A DNA stretch of 58,224 nt from Bacteroidota bacterium (GTDB lineage: Bacteria > Bacteroidota > Bacteroidia > Bacteroidales > JAAUTT01). The stretch is from contig JAIFLU010000213.1 of assembly GCA_020048915.1 (NCBI GenBank), positions 1-58,224 of the forward strand. The letters are read 5' to 3'. Under the pieces are notes generated by a model. That model saw nothing but the letters and a program-made list of their open reading frames with translations. It ran no database searches and was not told where the DNA came from. Positions 27,925 to 37,420 of the stretch are shown in pieces (position 1 is the stretch's first letter; each line of letters opens with the position of its first letter). Both the position numbers and the translations under genes were made by a program.

Positions 27925-29799
27925 ATGAGAAAAATAGTTGTATTGACCCTTGTTATATCCCTTTTTCTGAATATTAGTGCCCAGGAATCGTTGTACAGGT
28001 CGCCTGTTGATATACAATTTTCCCCCGATGGAAATACCCTTGCGGTTACTGATTTCACTAAAGGCTGCATCTATTTTATCGATCCCCAATCCCAAAAAAC
28101 AGTAAAGGAATTAACTGGATTTAACAGGCCCTTTGGTTTGGCATGGCTTTCCAATGCCCAAATCGCAGTTTCGGAATATGGTTCACACAAATTAAGTATC
28201 GTTGATGCAAAAAAATACACCACCTCCCAGAAAGTAGCTTGTGTTAAATATCCTATGGGAATTACCAGAGCAGGAAATAGCAAAGTTTTGGTTACGGGTT
28301 TTGGATTGGGGGAACTTGGAATTGTAGAAACGGAAACCGGAAAGCAAACCTCTGTATTGCCCGTTTGGTACCAGCCCGACTTTGTGGCAATTTCGCCCGA
28401 TGGGATAAAAGCTCTTGTCTCAAACCTTACTCCAAAATCTTCTGGTACCGGAGCCAAAGTTACATTGATTAACTTATCCGCACAAAATAGTTTAACCCAT
28501 ATTGAACTTCCCTTTGGTAGTAGCAATGTGCGGCAAATATGTTTTTCTCCCGATGGAAAATGGGGTTATGTGGTTCATACTTACGGAAAGATAATGCTTC
28601 CCACTACTCAGGTAGAGCGGGGTTGGATTAACACCAATGTTTTCAGCATTCTCGATATTCAAGCTGGGAAAGTATATGCAACTTTGTCATTCGATTTTGT
28701 GATCCGAGGTGCTTCTGACCCATGGGGCATAACCCTTTCTCCGGATGGAAGCCGGCTATACGCCACCTTGGTTGGTGTGAATGAACTGGCTGTGGTAAAA
28801 CTCGATAAACTGCATGAGTACCTTTCTGGAAAAAGCACACCCACCAACCTTCGAAAAAGCGATGCCAATGCAGAAATAGCATACAATATTTGGGAGAAAA
28901 TCTATAAGGATCCATCGCAGAGGAAGATTCTGTCCGATCAGCTTGCGGCATTATATGCTGCAGGTTTACTCGAAAGGTTTCCGCTCGAATTAACCGGACC
29001 ACGAGGTTTAGCTGTCAGCCCTGACGGAAAATCGGTGGTGGTTGCCTCCTATTTTTCGGGCGAACTGGCTTGGTTCGACCTAACAAAAAACAGGATCACC
29101 CACAGACTGATTTTGGGGAAAGAACCCGAACCTGGTCCTGAAAGAGTGGGAGAAATCGTATTCCACGATGCAAAATCCTCATTCCAGGGATGGCTTAGTT
29201 GCGTATCATGTCACCCCGCAGGTAGGGCCGATGGGTTAAACTGGGACTTGATAAACGACGGCATTGGCAGCCCGAAAAATGCCAAATCTTTGCTACTTTC
29301 ACATGCTACTCCCCCATCAATGTCCACCGGTATTCGCGCTAATTACGAAGTAGCCGTAACCAAGGGATTTCACCTTACCAAATTCAATTATGCCGAACCA
29401 AAATATGAGGAGGCTGTTAAAGCTTATCTGCGTGCAATGCAGCCCGATCCAAGCCCATACCTCACAGAAAAAAACGAACTTACCGAAAAAGCAAAACGCG
29501 GAAAGATAATTTTCGAAAGTAGTGAAGCCGGTTGTTTTAAATGCCACAGTGGGCATTATTTTACAGACCAGAAACTGCACAACGTGGGAACAAAAAGCAA
29601 ATACGATAAACATGAGAATTTCGATACACCAAGCCTGATCGAAGTATGGAGAACGGCACCCTATCTTCACGATGGAAGTGTTCCAACGCTCGAAGAATTA
29701 TTTTTCCCGGAACACGGTAAGCCCCATAAACTTGGAAATACAAAACATCTTAGCCGGAGCGAACTCGAAGCACTTTTAGAATATGTAAAATCGCTATAA
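27925..29799 (+). CDS. YVTN-type beta-propeller fused to di-haem cytochrome c (CcpA/MauG-like)
   Basis: A 624-residue secreted protein (signal MRKIVVLTLVISLFLNISAQ). The N-terminal two-thirds are YVTN/Lactonase-like propeller repeats, each with a xxSPDGxxLY-type element: FSPDGNTLAVTDF, FSPDGKWGYVVHT, LSPDGSRLYATLV and VSPDGKSVVVASY. The C-terminal third has haem sites C426-VS-CH and C537-FK-CH with the cytochrome-c-peroxidase-like tail NFDTPSLIEVWRTAPYLHDGSVPTLEELF. Family members are periplasmic peroxidases or oxidases of protein or small-molecule substrates. With the HzsA-related gene upstream it gives four c-haems in tandem, suggesting an electron-transfer pair. The substrate is unknown. 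Confidence 0.87.
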   Translation: MRKIVVLTLVISLFLNISAQESLYRSPVDIQFSPDGNTLAVTDFTKGCIYFIDPQSQKTVKELTGFNRPFGLAWLSNAQIAVSEYGSHKLSIVDAKKYTTSQKVACVKYPMGITRAGNSKVLVTGFGLGELGIVETETGKQTSVLPVWYQPDFVAISPDGIKALVSNLTPKSSGTGAKVTLINLSAQNSLTHIELPFGSSNVRQICFSPDGKWGYVVHTYGKIMLPTTQVERGWINTNVFSILDIQAGKVYATLSFDFVIRGASDPWGITLSPDGSRLYATLVGVNELAVVKLDKLHEYLSGKSTPTNLRKSDANAEIAYNIWEKIYKDPSQRKILSDQLAALYAAGLLERFPLELTGPRGLAVSPDGKSVVVASYFSGELAWFDLTKNRITHRLILGKEPEPGPERVGEIVFHDAKSSFQGWLSCVSCHPAGRADGLNWDLINDGIGSPKNAKSLLLSHATPPSMSTGIRANYEVAVTKGFHLTKFNYAEPKYEEAVKAYLRAMQPDPSPYLTEKNELTEKAKRGKIIFESSEAGCFKCHSGHYFTDQKLHNVGTKSKYDKHENFDTPSLIEVWRTAPYLHDGSVPTLEELFFPEHGKPHKLGNTKHLSRSELEALLEYVKSL

Positions 29800-30429
29800 A
29801 TGATCTATTTAACAACTTTTTCGAAACTCAGATTTTTACAATTACTGGCTGTTTTGCTAATAATTCATAACACTGCAACCGGCAAAATTCTTCTCCGAAA
29901 ATGTAAGAATGTTGAAATAGCTCCAAATTTTTGGTACAACCCGATGAAAATGTCCGATAACACCCTCCTTGCTTTTAATGAAAAACAGGGAGTATCTTTT
30001 TCAACGGGAGAACTTCATTTTCAGCGGGTAAACCATTGGGATGACTTCGATTGCTTGATTTCGGTGAGTCTTGAAAATGCCATTCTTGACAGTCACATGC
30101 TCTATTTTCAGAAGTCGGAAACCATAAACAGAGTTAAATTGGTTGCCGAAATTGAATTTGACCATCCCATTATTGGGTTTATTGCAGATGGATTTCTGTT
30201 TGCAGAAAGTAACCACTATTTCGCGCCCAATCCAACCCATACCAAGCCCGCAGAAAAAAGGAATATCTGGTCGCTCGAAGAGGAATCCAGCTGGGCACCT
30301 TTGGATAAGGTTACCTTTTTGTCTCCCACCCGAATCAGAATTGAATTCACAAACCAATCTGCAACAGATCCTTTGAGGGTGGTTACCCTCCGTACAAAAC
30401 GATATTTTAATAACAGAATCAATTTTTAA
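29800..30429 (+). CDS. Secreted protein of unknown function (209 aa)
   Basis: The ATG follows the cytochrome stop codon without a gap, so the gene is surely co-transcribed and probably translationally coupled. It has a signal-type N-terminus (LRFLQLLAVLLIIHNTATG) and a mostly beta-strand-like remainder rich in aromatic residues, with no cysteine pair, metal motif or repeat that I recognise. It could be an accessory protein for the haem proteins or a small glycan-binding module. No family assigned. Confidence 0.7.
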   Translation: MIYLTTFSKLRFLQLLAVLLIIHNTATGKILLRKCKNVEIAPNFWYNPMKMSDNTLLAFNEKQGVSFSTGELHFQRVNHWDDFDCLISVSLENAILDSHMLYFQKSETINRVKLVAEIEFDHPIIGFIADGFLFAESNHYFAPNPTHTKPAEKRNIWSLEEESSWAPLDKVTFLSPTRIRIEFTNQSATDPLRVVTLRTKRYFNNRINF

Positions 30430-30439
30430 TCAACTAAAA

Positions 30440-31969
30440 ATGAATATTTCGCGCAGATATTTCTTAAAAACAACGGGGTTAACTACGGGAGGGATAATAG
30501 TTGCAAATAACCTTCCAGGTTCTGGTACCAATGAAGAACTCTACCAGAAAAAAAACAAAAATGTTTTTTCAGGAATTCAGCTCGGAACCCATAGTTTGCT
30601 CGATGAAGGGATAGAGTGGGTACTTGATTTTTTGAAAGAAAAAGGGGAGATAAATACAATCATCACCTACAGTCATGCTTATTATGGAGCTGATAGCCGT
30701 CCCGATTCAGTGTTGGCCGACCATGGCAAAGGGTTACACAGCTTCAAAAACCGGAATCTTCCGAAAGTTTGGGTGAAACATCGCGACGAGTTCTTTAATG
30801 GTCTGCTTTTGAAGCATCAGAAACAAACCCTCGAAAATGAATTCTTTGGAAGGGATGCGTTTGCCGAAATGCGTAAACCTCTCGATAAAAGAGGTATGAA
30901 GGTTTATGTACGTCTTTTCGAAGCATGGGCCAAAGATGGCATTGGCAAAATTGAAAACTATGAAAAAGTACTGACAGTTGACATTAACAGTAAGCAGGGC
31001 CGCGGTCCATGCTGGAACAATCCCGATTACCAGCAGTGGATTTTTGCAACCGTAAAAGATATTTTTACAAATTACCAGGTTGATGGAATACAATATGGAG
31101 CCGAAAGAGTCGGCCCATTATCGGAGCTTTTATTTAAGGGCGAAACACCAAATTGCTTTTGTAAGCATTGTACCAAAAAGAACAGCGATAAAGGGGTGGA
31201 TCCCGAACGTGCAAAAACGGGTTTCAGGGAAATCGATGTGTTGATGAAAAAAATCCAGAACAATCAGGTTCCTGCCGATGGGGTGCTGATCTCTCTCATG
31301 GGCATTGTCTTCAAATATCCTGAGGTGCTTTCGTGGGAGCGGAATTTTTATGATGGAGGAGAGCAAATCAACCAGGGAATTTACAGCACGTTAAAAGCCA
31401 TTAATCCTGCAATACAGGTAGGCCGCCATGTCGACCACCAGCAATCGAGCTGGGATCCAATTTACAGGGCAATGGTACCTTATAGCCAGATGGCTTCCTA
31501 CAACGATTTTATCAAACCTATTCTGTATCACGATATTTTGTCTCCCCGCTTGCGTTACTGGTATATCGAACGAATTAACAAACTTATTGGAAAAGATTTT
31601 ACCCAAAACGAACTTTTAAACGGTTTTTACGCCATGATGAGATTCCACCCGGCTGCCGAAATACCTTTGAACGAACTGGAAAATACCAGTATGCCAGCCG
31701 AATATGTGGCTACCGAAACGCAAAGATGTATTGCAGGCGCGTCAGGTAAATCAAAGGTTTATTCGGGTATTGGATTCGATGTTCCCTGGCATTTGCCGCA
31801 GGGAGGCATTGCACCGAGGCCGGCAAACCCGGAACTGGTTTACAAAGCTACACTTGCCGCATTAAATGCAGGTGCCGCCGGCGTAGTGGCTTCGCGCGAT
31901 TACGATGAAATGCAGACTCACAATATTGAAGCCTTTGGCAGAGCTGTAAGAGAATTTAATTCAAAATAA
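30440..31969 (+). CDS. Tat-type exported TIM-barrel protein, putative glycoside hydrolase, copy A
   Basis: A 509-residue protein with a textbook Tat signal, SRRYFLK at residues 4-10. It looks like a glycoside-hydrolase-type barrel: INTIITYSHAYYG near the start, KRGMKVYVRLFEAW, then VDGIQYGAERVGP with E222, the cysteine motif C239-F-C241-KH-C244, AINPAIQVGRHVDHQQSSWD, and AALNAGAAGVVASRDYDEM at the end. It is homologous to the gene at 32842, with the same motifs in the same order. Similar CxCxxC-bearing barrels are found among hypothetical glycosyl hydrolases; the catalytic residues are not established, E222 being a candidate. Overlaps the esterase start by one base. Confidence 0.7.
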   Translation: MNISRRYFLKTTGLTTGGIIVANNLPGSGTNEELYQKKNKNVFSGIQLGTHSLLDEGIEWVLDFLKEKGEINTIITYSHAYYGADSRPDSVLADHGKGLHSFKNRNLPKVWVKHRDEFFNGLLLKHQKQTLENEFFGRDAFAEMRKPLDKRGMKVYVRLFEAWAKDGIGKIENYEKVLTVDINSKQGRGPCWNNPDYQQWIFATVKDIFTNYQVDGIQYGAERVGPLSELLFKGETPNCFCKHCTKKNSDKGVDPERAKTGFREIDVLMKKIQNNQVPADGVLISLMGIVFKYPEVLSWERNFYDGGEQINQGIYSTLKAINPAIQVGRHVDHQQSSWDPIYRAMVPYSQMASYNDFIKPILYHDILSPRLRYWYIERINKLIGKDFTQNELLNGFYAMMRFHPAAEIPLNELENTSMPAEYVATETQRCIAGASGKSKVYSGIGFDVPWHLPQGGIAPRPANPELVYKATLAALNAGAAGVVASRDYDEMQTHNIEAFGRAVREFNSK

Positions 31970-32832
31970 TGATGAGATCAGTTACAATTCTATTAATTAT
32001 ACTGAGGGGAATTCCGCTTCTTATGAACGGTCAGAGCCTGGTCCTGGAACAGGAAACGGTCGAGAGTAATATCCTGAAAAGGAAAATAAGCTATTCCGTT
32101 TATCTGCCCTCAGATTATGAAACATCGAAACGCAGCTATCCGGTGCTATATCTGCTGCATGGCGGTGGAGACGACCATACTGCCTGGGTGCAATCAGGCG
32201 AAGTACAGTTTATTGCCGACAAGTGCATAAATCAGGGTGTAGCCACTCCCATGATAATTGTGATGCCTGATTCCAAACCCGGAAAAAGCCGGTATTTCAA
32301 TGGTTATAAGGGTGAATGGTTATATGAGGACTTCATCTTTCAGGAATTTATTCCGCATATTGAAAAAACCTACAGGGTTAAGTCCGATAAAAGATACAGG
32401 GCAGTTTCGGGCTTATCAATGGGAGGCAGGAGTGCTTTCACCTATGCTTTGCATCACCCTGAAACATTTGTGGCATGTTGCCCCTTAAGTCCCGGCGCAG
32501 GGGCACTGGAACCGGAAAAAGCAAGGGAGTTCTATTCCCCCCGGGGGTTTGAGAAAGCTTCGGACAGCGAAATCCTGTCGTACCATAACAATCACAGCAT
32601 TATTCCCCTGATTGAGAAGATATCCGAAAATCAGAAAAATGCCGTACGTTTTTATCTCGATTGTGGCGACGATGATGGTTTGAGCGTCGAAAATGCGCTT
32701 GTGCACGTTGCAATGAAAAGGCACAATATTCCTCATGAGTTTAGGATCAGAAACGGGAATCACAACTGGACATACTGGCGCGAAGGTTTGGAATCGGTTT
32801 TGGCTTTTATCACCGAAAGTTTTCATAAATAA
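31969..32832 (+). CDS. Secreted esterase (CE1/esterase D-like alpha/beta hydrolase)
   Basis: A 287-residue alpha/beta hydrolase with a signal peptide. It shows YPVLYLLHGGGDDHTAW (oxyanion region), the nucleophile elbow G-L-S150-M-G-G, the acid in YLDCGDDDG (about D231-D234) and the histidine H265 in NGNHNWTYW. The family includes acetylxylan, feruloyl and other carbohydrate esterases. Here it would remove acetyl or aryl esters from the glycan before the hydrolases act. It lies between the two homologous Tat-type barrel genes, overlapping the first by one base and ending 9 bp before the second. Confidence 0.88.
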   Translation: MMRSVTILLIILRGIPLLMNGQSLVLEQETVESNILKRKISYSVYLPSDYETSKRSYPVLYLLHGGGDDHTAWVQSGEVQFIADKCINQGVATPMIIVMPDSKPGKSRYFNGYKGEWLYEDFIFQEFIPHIEKTYRVKSDKRYRAVSGLSMGGRSAFTYALHHPETFVACCPLSPGAGALEPEKAREFYSPRGFEKASDSEILSYHNNHSIIPLIEKISENQKNAVRFYLDCGDDDGLSVENALVHVAMKRHNIPHEFRIRNGNHNWTYWREGLESVLAFITESFHK

Positions 32833-32841
32833 TGTATTGGT

Positions 32842-34311
32842 ATGGAGCGGAGAAATTTTATTAAAAAGAACATCACAGGTTTAGCCGGGATTGCGGTTCT
32901 TCCTAAAATTTATTATAGCAGCAAATCAAACTTTTTTCCCACTGGCGAAAAGCAAATGCTGATTGGAACACCGGTAATACCTGTTTATCTTTACGAGAAA
33001 GGTATTCCGGAGGCACTTCGGGAAATGCAGGAAATTGGAAGGATAAACACGGTAATGACCTTTAGTCATACTTTTCAGTTTCGCCAATACAGGAAAAATT
33101 TCGGGCCCATGACTGATGCTGCAGGGAAGGAAATTACCGATGTATTTGTTAAAACCAACCCGGCTTATTATCAGCGAAAAGAATGGCAGGGAAAAAAACC
33201 CGATGCCAGATATGCCGACCGCGATATCCTGGATGAATTGAGCGAAGCAGCAAAACCCAGAGGAATGAATGTATATGCCCGTATTCTTGAACCTTACGTG
33301 ATTACGGGAGCAATTCCGGGATTTGAAGATTTTGCCGAAATAAATACGGGTGGCGAGGCCGGGAAAAATGTTTGTTTTAATCATCCGGGTTATATTGGTT
33401 ACTGGCACTCGGTTGTTGAAGACCTCATCCGGTCGCACCCGCATCTGAACGGGTTTAAATTCGGGCAGGAACGCGGAGGTCCCATCATGGGTTCACTGGG
33501 AGGGGAAAAGGCAACTTGTTTCTGCAAGCATTGTTTGGCACTCGCAAAAAAAAGAGATATAAACGCCTCCATAGCCAGGGAAGGAATGAAAGCCTTGCAA
33601 CAGTTCGGAACTGGGGTAATGAAAAATGGCGAAGTACCACGCGACGGGTTCTTTGTGTCATTCTTCAGGATAATTTCACAATACCCAGATTTACTGAGCT
33701 GGGAAAAACTTTGGATGGACTCGCGCGAGGAGCAGCGAAAGCGGATGTATAAACAGATTAAAGCCATTAATCCGCTTGTGGAAGTTGGATGGCATATCGA
33801 TCATGGTTTGACCTGGGACCTCATTACCCGGACTTTTAACGACTACAGTACCATGGGAAGTTATTCCGACTGGTTGAGTATTGCCGTTTATTTCGACAGT
33901 ATTGGCAGGCGCTCGCGAAACCATTATGAAAAATTTTACCAGAAGCTGTTGTTTGGCGATGCTTCTCCCCAATATTCATACCCAATGTATCTGAGCATGC
34001 TGGGCCTTGATCCGGAGAAGGAACCTGTGCTGGAAGAGCATCAGAAAAAAGACACTCCTTTCAGCAGCGAATATGTTTATAACGAATGTCTGAGGGCCGT
34101 GAAGGCAGTGAATAAAACAGCGAAAATTTATGCCCGCCCGGGGTTCGATATGCCCGGATATAATTGTAACATCAGTTACCAACAGGTGTACGATGCTGTT
34201 ACCCGGGCGCTCGAAGCCGGAGTTGATGGTCTTTGGTGTGGCCGGGAATGGAATGAGATAAAACCCGAAAATGCCAAAGCTTTTGGAGATGCTGTGCGAA
34301 ATTACAAATGA
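32842..34311 (+). CDS. Tat-type exported TIM-barrel protein, putative glycoside hydrolase, copy B
   Basis: A 489-residue homologue of the product at 30440. The Tat motif is RRNFIKK at residues 3-9. Shared landmarks are INTVMTFSHTF, PRGMNVYARILEPY, NGFKFGQERGGP with E210, the cysteine motif C226-F-C228-KH-C231, LLSWEKLW, AINPLVEVGWHIDHGLTWD and ALEAGVDGLWCGREWNE. The order of motifs is the same as in copy A but the sequences have diverged widely, so the two probably act on different linkages or sugars. The stop overlaps the next start (ATGA at 34308-34311). Confidence 0.7.
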   Translation: MERRNFIKKNITGLAGIAVLPKIYYSSKSNFFPTGEKQMLIGTPVIPVYLYEKGIPEALREMQEIGRINTVMTFSHTFQFRQYRKNFGPMTDAAGKEITDVFVKTNPAYYQRKEWQGKKPDARYADRDILDELSEAAKPRGMNVYARILEPYVITGAIPGFEDFAEINTGGEAGKNVCFNHPGYIGYWHSVVEDLIRSHPHLNGFKFGQERGGPIMGSLGGEKATCFCKHCLALAKKRDINASIAREGMKALQQFGTGVMKNGEVPRDGFFVSFFRIISQYPDLLSWEKLWMDSREEQRKRMYKQIKAINPLVEVGWHIDHGLTWDLITRTFNDYSTMGSYSDWLSIAVYFDSIGRRSRNHYEKFYQKLLFGDASPQYSYPMYLSMLGLDPEKEPVLEEHQKKDTPFSSEYVYNECLRAVKAVNKTAKIYARPGFDMPGYNCNISYQQVYDAVTRALEAGVDGLWCGREWNEIKPENAKAFGDAVRNYK

Positions 34312-37300
34312 TGACCAAAACTCCCTTCAAAATGATTAACAGCAAAATAAACCGAAAAAAGTCTTCAATGATTTTAAGGGTACTTTATTTATACTTAGGC
34401 TTGTTTACGTGCAGTTTGATGCAGGCTCAGAATCTCACAATTAGTAGTAAATTGATTGCTGAGCCTCCAACGTTGCTGTGCCTAGGCTTTGAATGGCATA
34501 TCGAAGGCGACGATAACCGCAATGCCTTCGTTTTAGTTCGTTACCGTGAAAAGGGCGAACCATTATGGAATGAAGGTATGCCTTTATTGCGCATTGGAAA
34601 CGAAAAAGCCGGTACTCCCGGGTGGAACTTTGTAACTCCAAACCTGTTTGCCGGAAGTATTATCGACCTCAAACCCGGCACTGCTTATGAGTGTCGCCTT
34701 GAGCTGTCTGATCCCGATGGCACAGAAGGGGAAACATCGGTAACCCTTACCCTTTCCACACGAAACGAGCCAAAGTTGCCTGTCGGAGGAAATATAAGGC
34801 ACGTGTATCCCGAAAACTGGAAGAGTGAAAAGCAGCAACCGGCATACAACGGTTTACTGCATGCCTATTTCGGATATCCGCGGTATGCCGACTGGATTCT
34901 TACAACCGATCCCGTTAAACCCGGAGATATCATTTTGGTGCATGCCGGTGTTTATAAAGCCGATTATAAGAATTACCGGGATTACCACGGACTTACCTTC
35001 GACGGAACCTATGCCCTCACGGTTGACGGAACAGAAGAAAAGCCCGTTGTAATTAAAGCCGCCGGTGACGGGGATGTTGTTTTTGATGGAAACGGGTGTG
35101 CCAGGCTGTTCGATGTCACGGCTGCTGATAATCATTATTTCGAAGGAATTACTTTTCGCAATACCGAAACAGCCATTTGTGCCGGAACAATGAATATTAA
35201 CGGCTGTAAGGAACTAATTGTAAAAAACTGCCAATTCGAAAATATTGGAATTGGCATCCAGGCCCAGTTCGAAGGATGCAGAAATTTCTACATAGCCGAT
35301 AATACCTTCACAGGCAGGGAGGATACCTCCAAAGTTTATCATCATAAAATCGAAAACGGTAAAAATGTTCAGAGGATTGCCTCTTACTATGCGGTTAAGG
35401 TGCACGGTCAGGGTCATACCATTTGTTATAACAGGATCCGGTATTTCTTCGACGGGATTGATATTTGTACGCACGCTGTTCCCGAAACCGACCAGGAGAA
35501 AAAGGCTGTAGCAATTGATATTTACAATAACGATATTTTTCTTTGCAACGACAATTTTATTGAAGCCGATGGCGGAAACCACAACATCAGAGTTTTGCGG
35601 AACCGGTGTTTCAATTCCGGTCAGCAGGCTTTGTCGAACCAGCCCGTTCTCGGTGGGCCTGTTTACTGGATCAGGAATATAGTATATAATTGTGGCAATG
35701 CTTCCACATTTAAATTCTGGGGCATGTTCCCTGCGGGTGTTGTAATATATCACAATACCTCTTCCGGAATTTTTACCCGCGACGATAAGCCCGGGTCGAA
35801 CATCCACAGCCGTAACAACCTTTTCCTCCCATCAAACAATGCTTCATTGCCAACTCTTGGGTTATACACCAACACCAGCTATTCCTCTCTCGATTATAAT
35901 GGCTACCGTAAAAGGGAGCCGTTCATTGGTTACTATGCTCCGGATAAAGGCCAGCTTGCCGACTTCAGCAACGATAAAAAGGCCGTGAGGTATAATTCGC
36001 TTCAAGAATTCAGCAGAGCTACCGGCCAGGAAATTCAAGGTATAGAAGTGGATTATAATATTTTTGAAAAAGTGTCCCCACCTGAATTTGCTTCTTTTTC
36101 CAGGCTACATCAAAGTTTGGGTGAGACCTATCCGGTGTATTATCCGCACGACTTTAACTTCAGTCTCAAAAATAAAGCGGTTGCAATTGACGCCGGATGC
36201 AAAATTCCCGGAGTAAACAGCAACTTTGCCGGTAAAGCTCCCGATTTGGGTGCTTTTGAATTTGGCCTTCCTTTACCTCATTACGGGCCCCGGCACAGCC
36301 TAAATGAGCCGGTTTTGGACAAAAAAAATAATTCCTTAACTGAAGCTGAAAAAGCCGAAGGCTCGAAGTTACTATCTGATGTTAGTGTAGCAAAGGGATG
36401 GAGAGGCTATAAAAAAGACAGCATTACTTCCAACTGGGATGCTAATAACGGAGAATTAAAGGCCGACGTCACAAAAGGTGATTCCCTGCAAGGCCAAATT
36501 CGTTTCGAATATGAGACTGTTTCTCACGAAAGTGGTTTTAAAATGGACGGATATTGGGTATGGTGCGGTTCAATGGTCAAAGTTGGATCTACATATCATC
36601 TTTTTGCATCGCGATGGCCCAAAACTGGTGAATTTCCCGATGGGTACCGCCAAAACTCCGAAATTGTTCGCGCCACTTCCGATAATCCGCTTGGTCCTTT
36701 TAAATTCGAAGAAGTGGTGATTGGGGAACGCGACAGCATTTACTGGGACTCGAATATGTCGCATAATCCTACGATTCATAAAATTGGAAACGAATATGTA
36801 TTGTTTTACATTGGCAGCGATTTCTCTACCCGGCTTCCCCAATCGAAACAACTCCTCCGAAGGGTAGGTTATGCCACTTCAAAATCAATTACCGGGCCTT
36901 GGGAACGCAGTCCTGAACCGGTTATCGATGTAGAATCGAACAATCCGGCCATTCTGGTAGAAAGAGATAAAGTTTTGCTGGTATTCCGCGATGCCCCTTT
37001 GCGGGTATACCTTGCCGAAGCTACCTCCTACAAAGGGCCGTTTACTTTGATAAACGATAATGTTTGGCCCGGGAATAAGATCGAAGATTTTTACATGTTC
37101 AAAGCCCAAAAGGAATATCATATCATTTGCGAAGATAATGTGGGAGGTATATCAGGGCACGAGCGCTGGGGAGTTCATCTGGCGACCGGAAACCCAAAAG
37201 CGGGCTGGAGAAAATACGATCCGGTAATTGTGTACGATCATGAAATTGCGATGGACAGCGGTTCTGTTCTACATTGTGTCCGCCGTGAACGGCCTCAGCT

Positions 37301-37409
37301 CCTGATTGAAAATGGAGAAATCACGCACCTTGTGACCAGTGTTTACGATGGCAAAAATACCTGGAGCCAGCCTGTTAAGCTCAAAAAAACTATTAAAGTT
37401 GATCATTAA
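34308..37409 (+). CDS. Beta-helix (pectin-lyase-like) protein fused to a GH43-like five-bladed propeller
   Basis: A 1033-residue secreted fusion. An uncleaved-looking basic leader precedes a signal (ILRVLYLYLGLFTCSLMQAQ). Then come an Ig/Fn3-like part (about 45-150; LKPGTAYECRLELSDPDG), a parallel beta-helix with DUF1565-like entry GDIILVHAGVYKADY and N-rich coils (about 180-650), and from about 745 a GH43-like propeller: GYWVWCGSMVKVGSTYHLFA, MSHNPTIHKIGNEYVLFYIG, NNPAILVERDKVLLVFRDA and IEDFYMFKAQKEYHIICEDN. This would combine two glycan-active folds in one chain, or a binding solenoid with a hydrolase. The catalytic triad of GH43 could not be assigned with confidence. ATGA-coupled to the gene before. 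Confidence 0.78.
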   Translation: MMTKTPFKMINSKINRKKSSMILRVLYLYLGLFTCSLMQAQNLTISSKLIAEPPTLLCLGFEWHIEGDDNRNAFVLVRYREKGEPLWNEGMPLLRIGNEKAGTPGWNFVTPNLFAGSIIDLKPGTAYECRLELSDPDGTEGETSVTLTLSTRNEPKLPVGGNIRHVYPENWKSEKQQPAYNGLLHAYFGYPRYADWILTTDPVKPGDIILVHAGVYKADYKNYRDYHGLTFDGTYALTVDGTEEKPVVIKAAGDGDVVFDGNGCARLFDVTAADNHYFEGITFRNTETAICAGTMNINGCKELIVKNCQFENIGIGIQAQFEGCRNFYIADNTFTGREDTSKVYHHKIENGKNVQRIASYYAVKVHGQGHTICYNRIRYFFDGIDICTHAVPETDQEKKAVAIDIYNNDIFLCNDNFIEADGGNHNIRVLRNRCFNSGQQALSNQPVLGGPVYWIRNIVYNCGNASTFKFWGMFPAGVVIYHNTSSGIFTRDDKPGSNIHSRNNLFLPSNNASLPTLGLYTNTSYSSLDYNGYRKREPFIGYYAPDKGQLADFSNDKKAVRYNSLQEFSRATGQEIQGIEVDYNIFEKVSPPEFASFSRLHQSLGETYPVYYPHDFNFSLKNKAVAIDAGCKIPGVNSNFAGKAPDLGAFEFGLPLPHYGPRHSLNEPVLDKKNNSLTEAEKAEGSKLLSDVSVAKGWRGYKKDSITSNWDANNGELKADVTKGDSLQGQIRFEYETVSHESGFKMDGYWVWCGSMVKVGSTYHLFASRWPKTGEFPDGYRQNSEIVRATSDNPLGPFKFEEVVIGERDSIYWDSNMSHNPTIHKIGNEYVLFYIGSDFSTRLPQSKQLLRRVGYATSKSITGPWERSPEPVIDVESNNPAILVERDKVLLVFRDAPLRVYLAEATSYKGPFTLINDNVWPGNKIEDFYMFKAQKEYHIICEDNVGGISGHERWGVHLATGNPKAGWRKYDPVIVYDHEIAMDSGSVLHCVRRERPQLLIENGEITHLVTSVYDGKNTWSQPVKLKKTIKVDH

Positions 37410-37420
37410 AAAATTTTATT

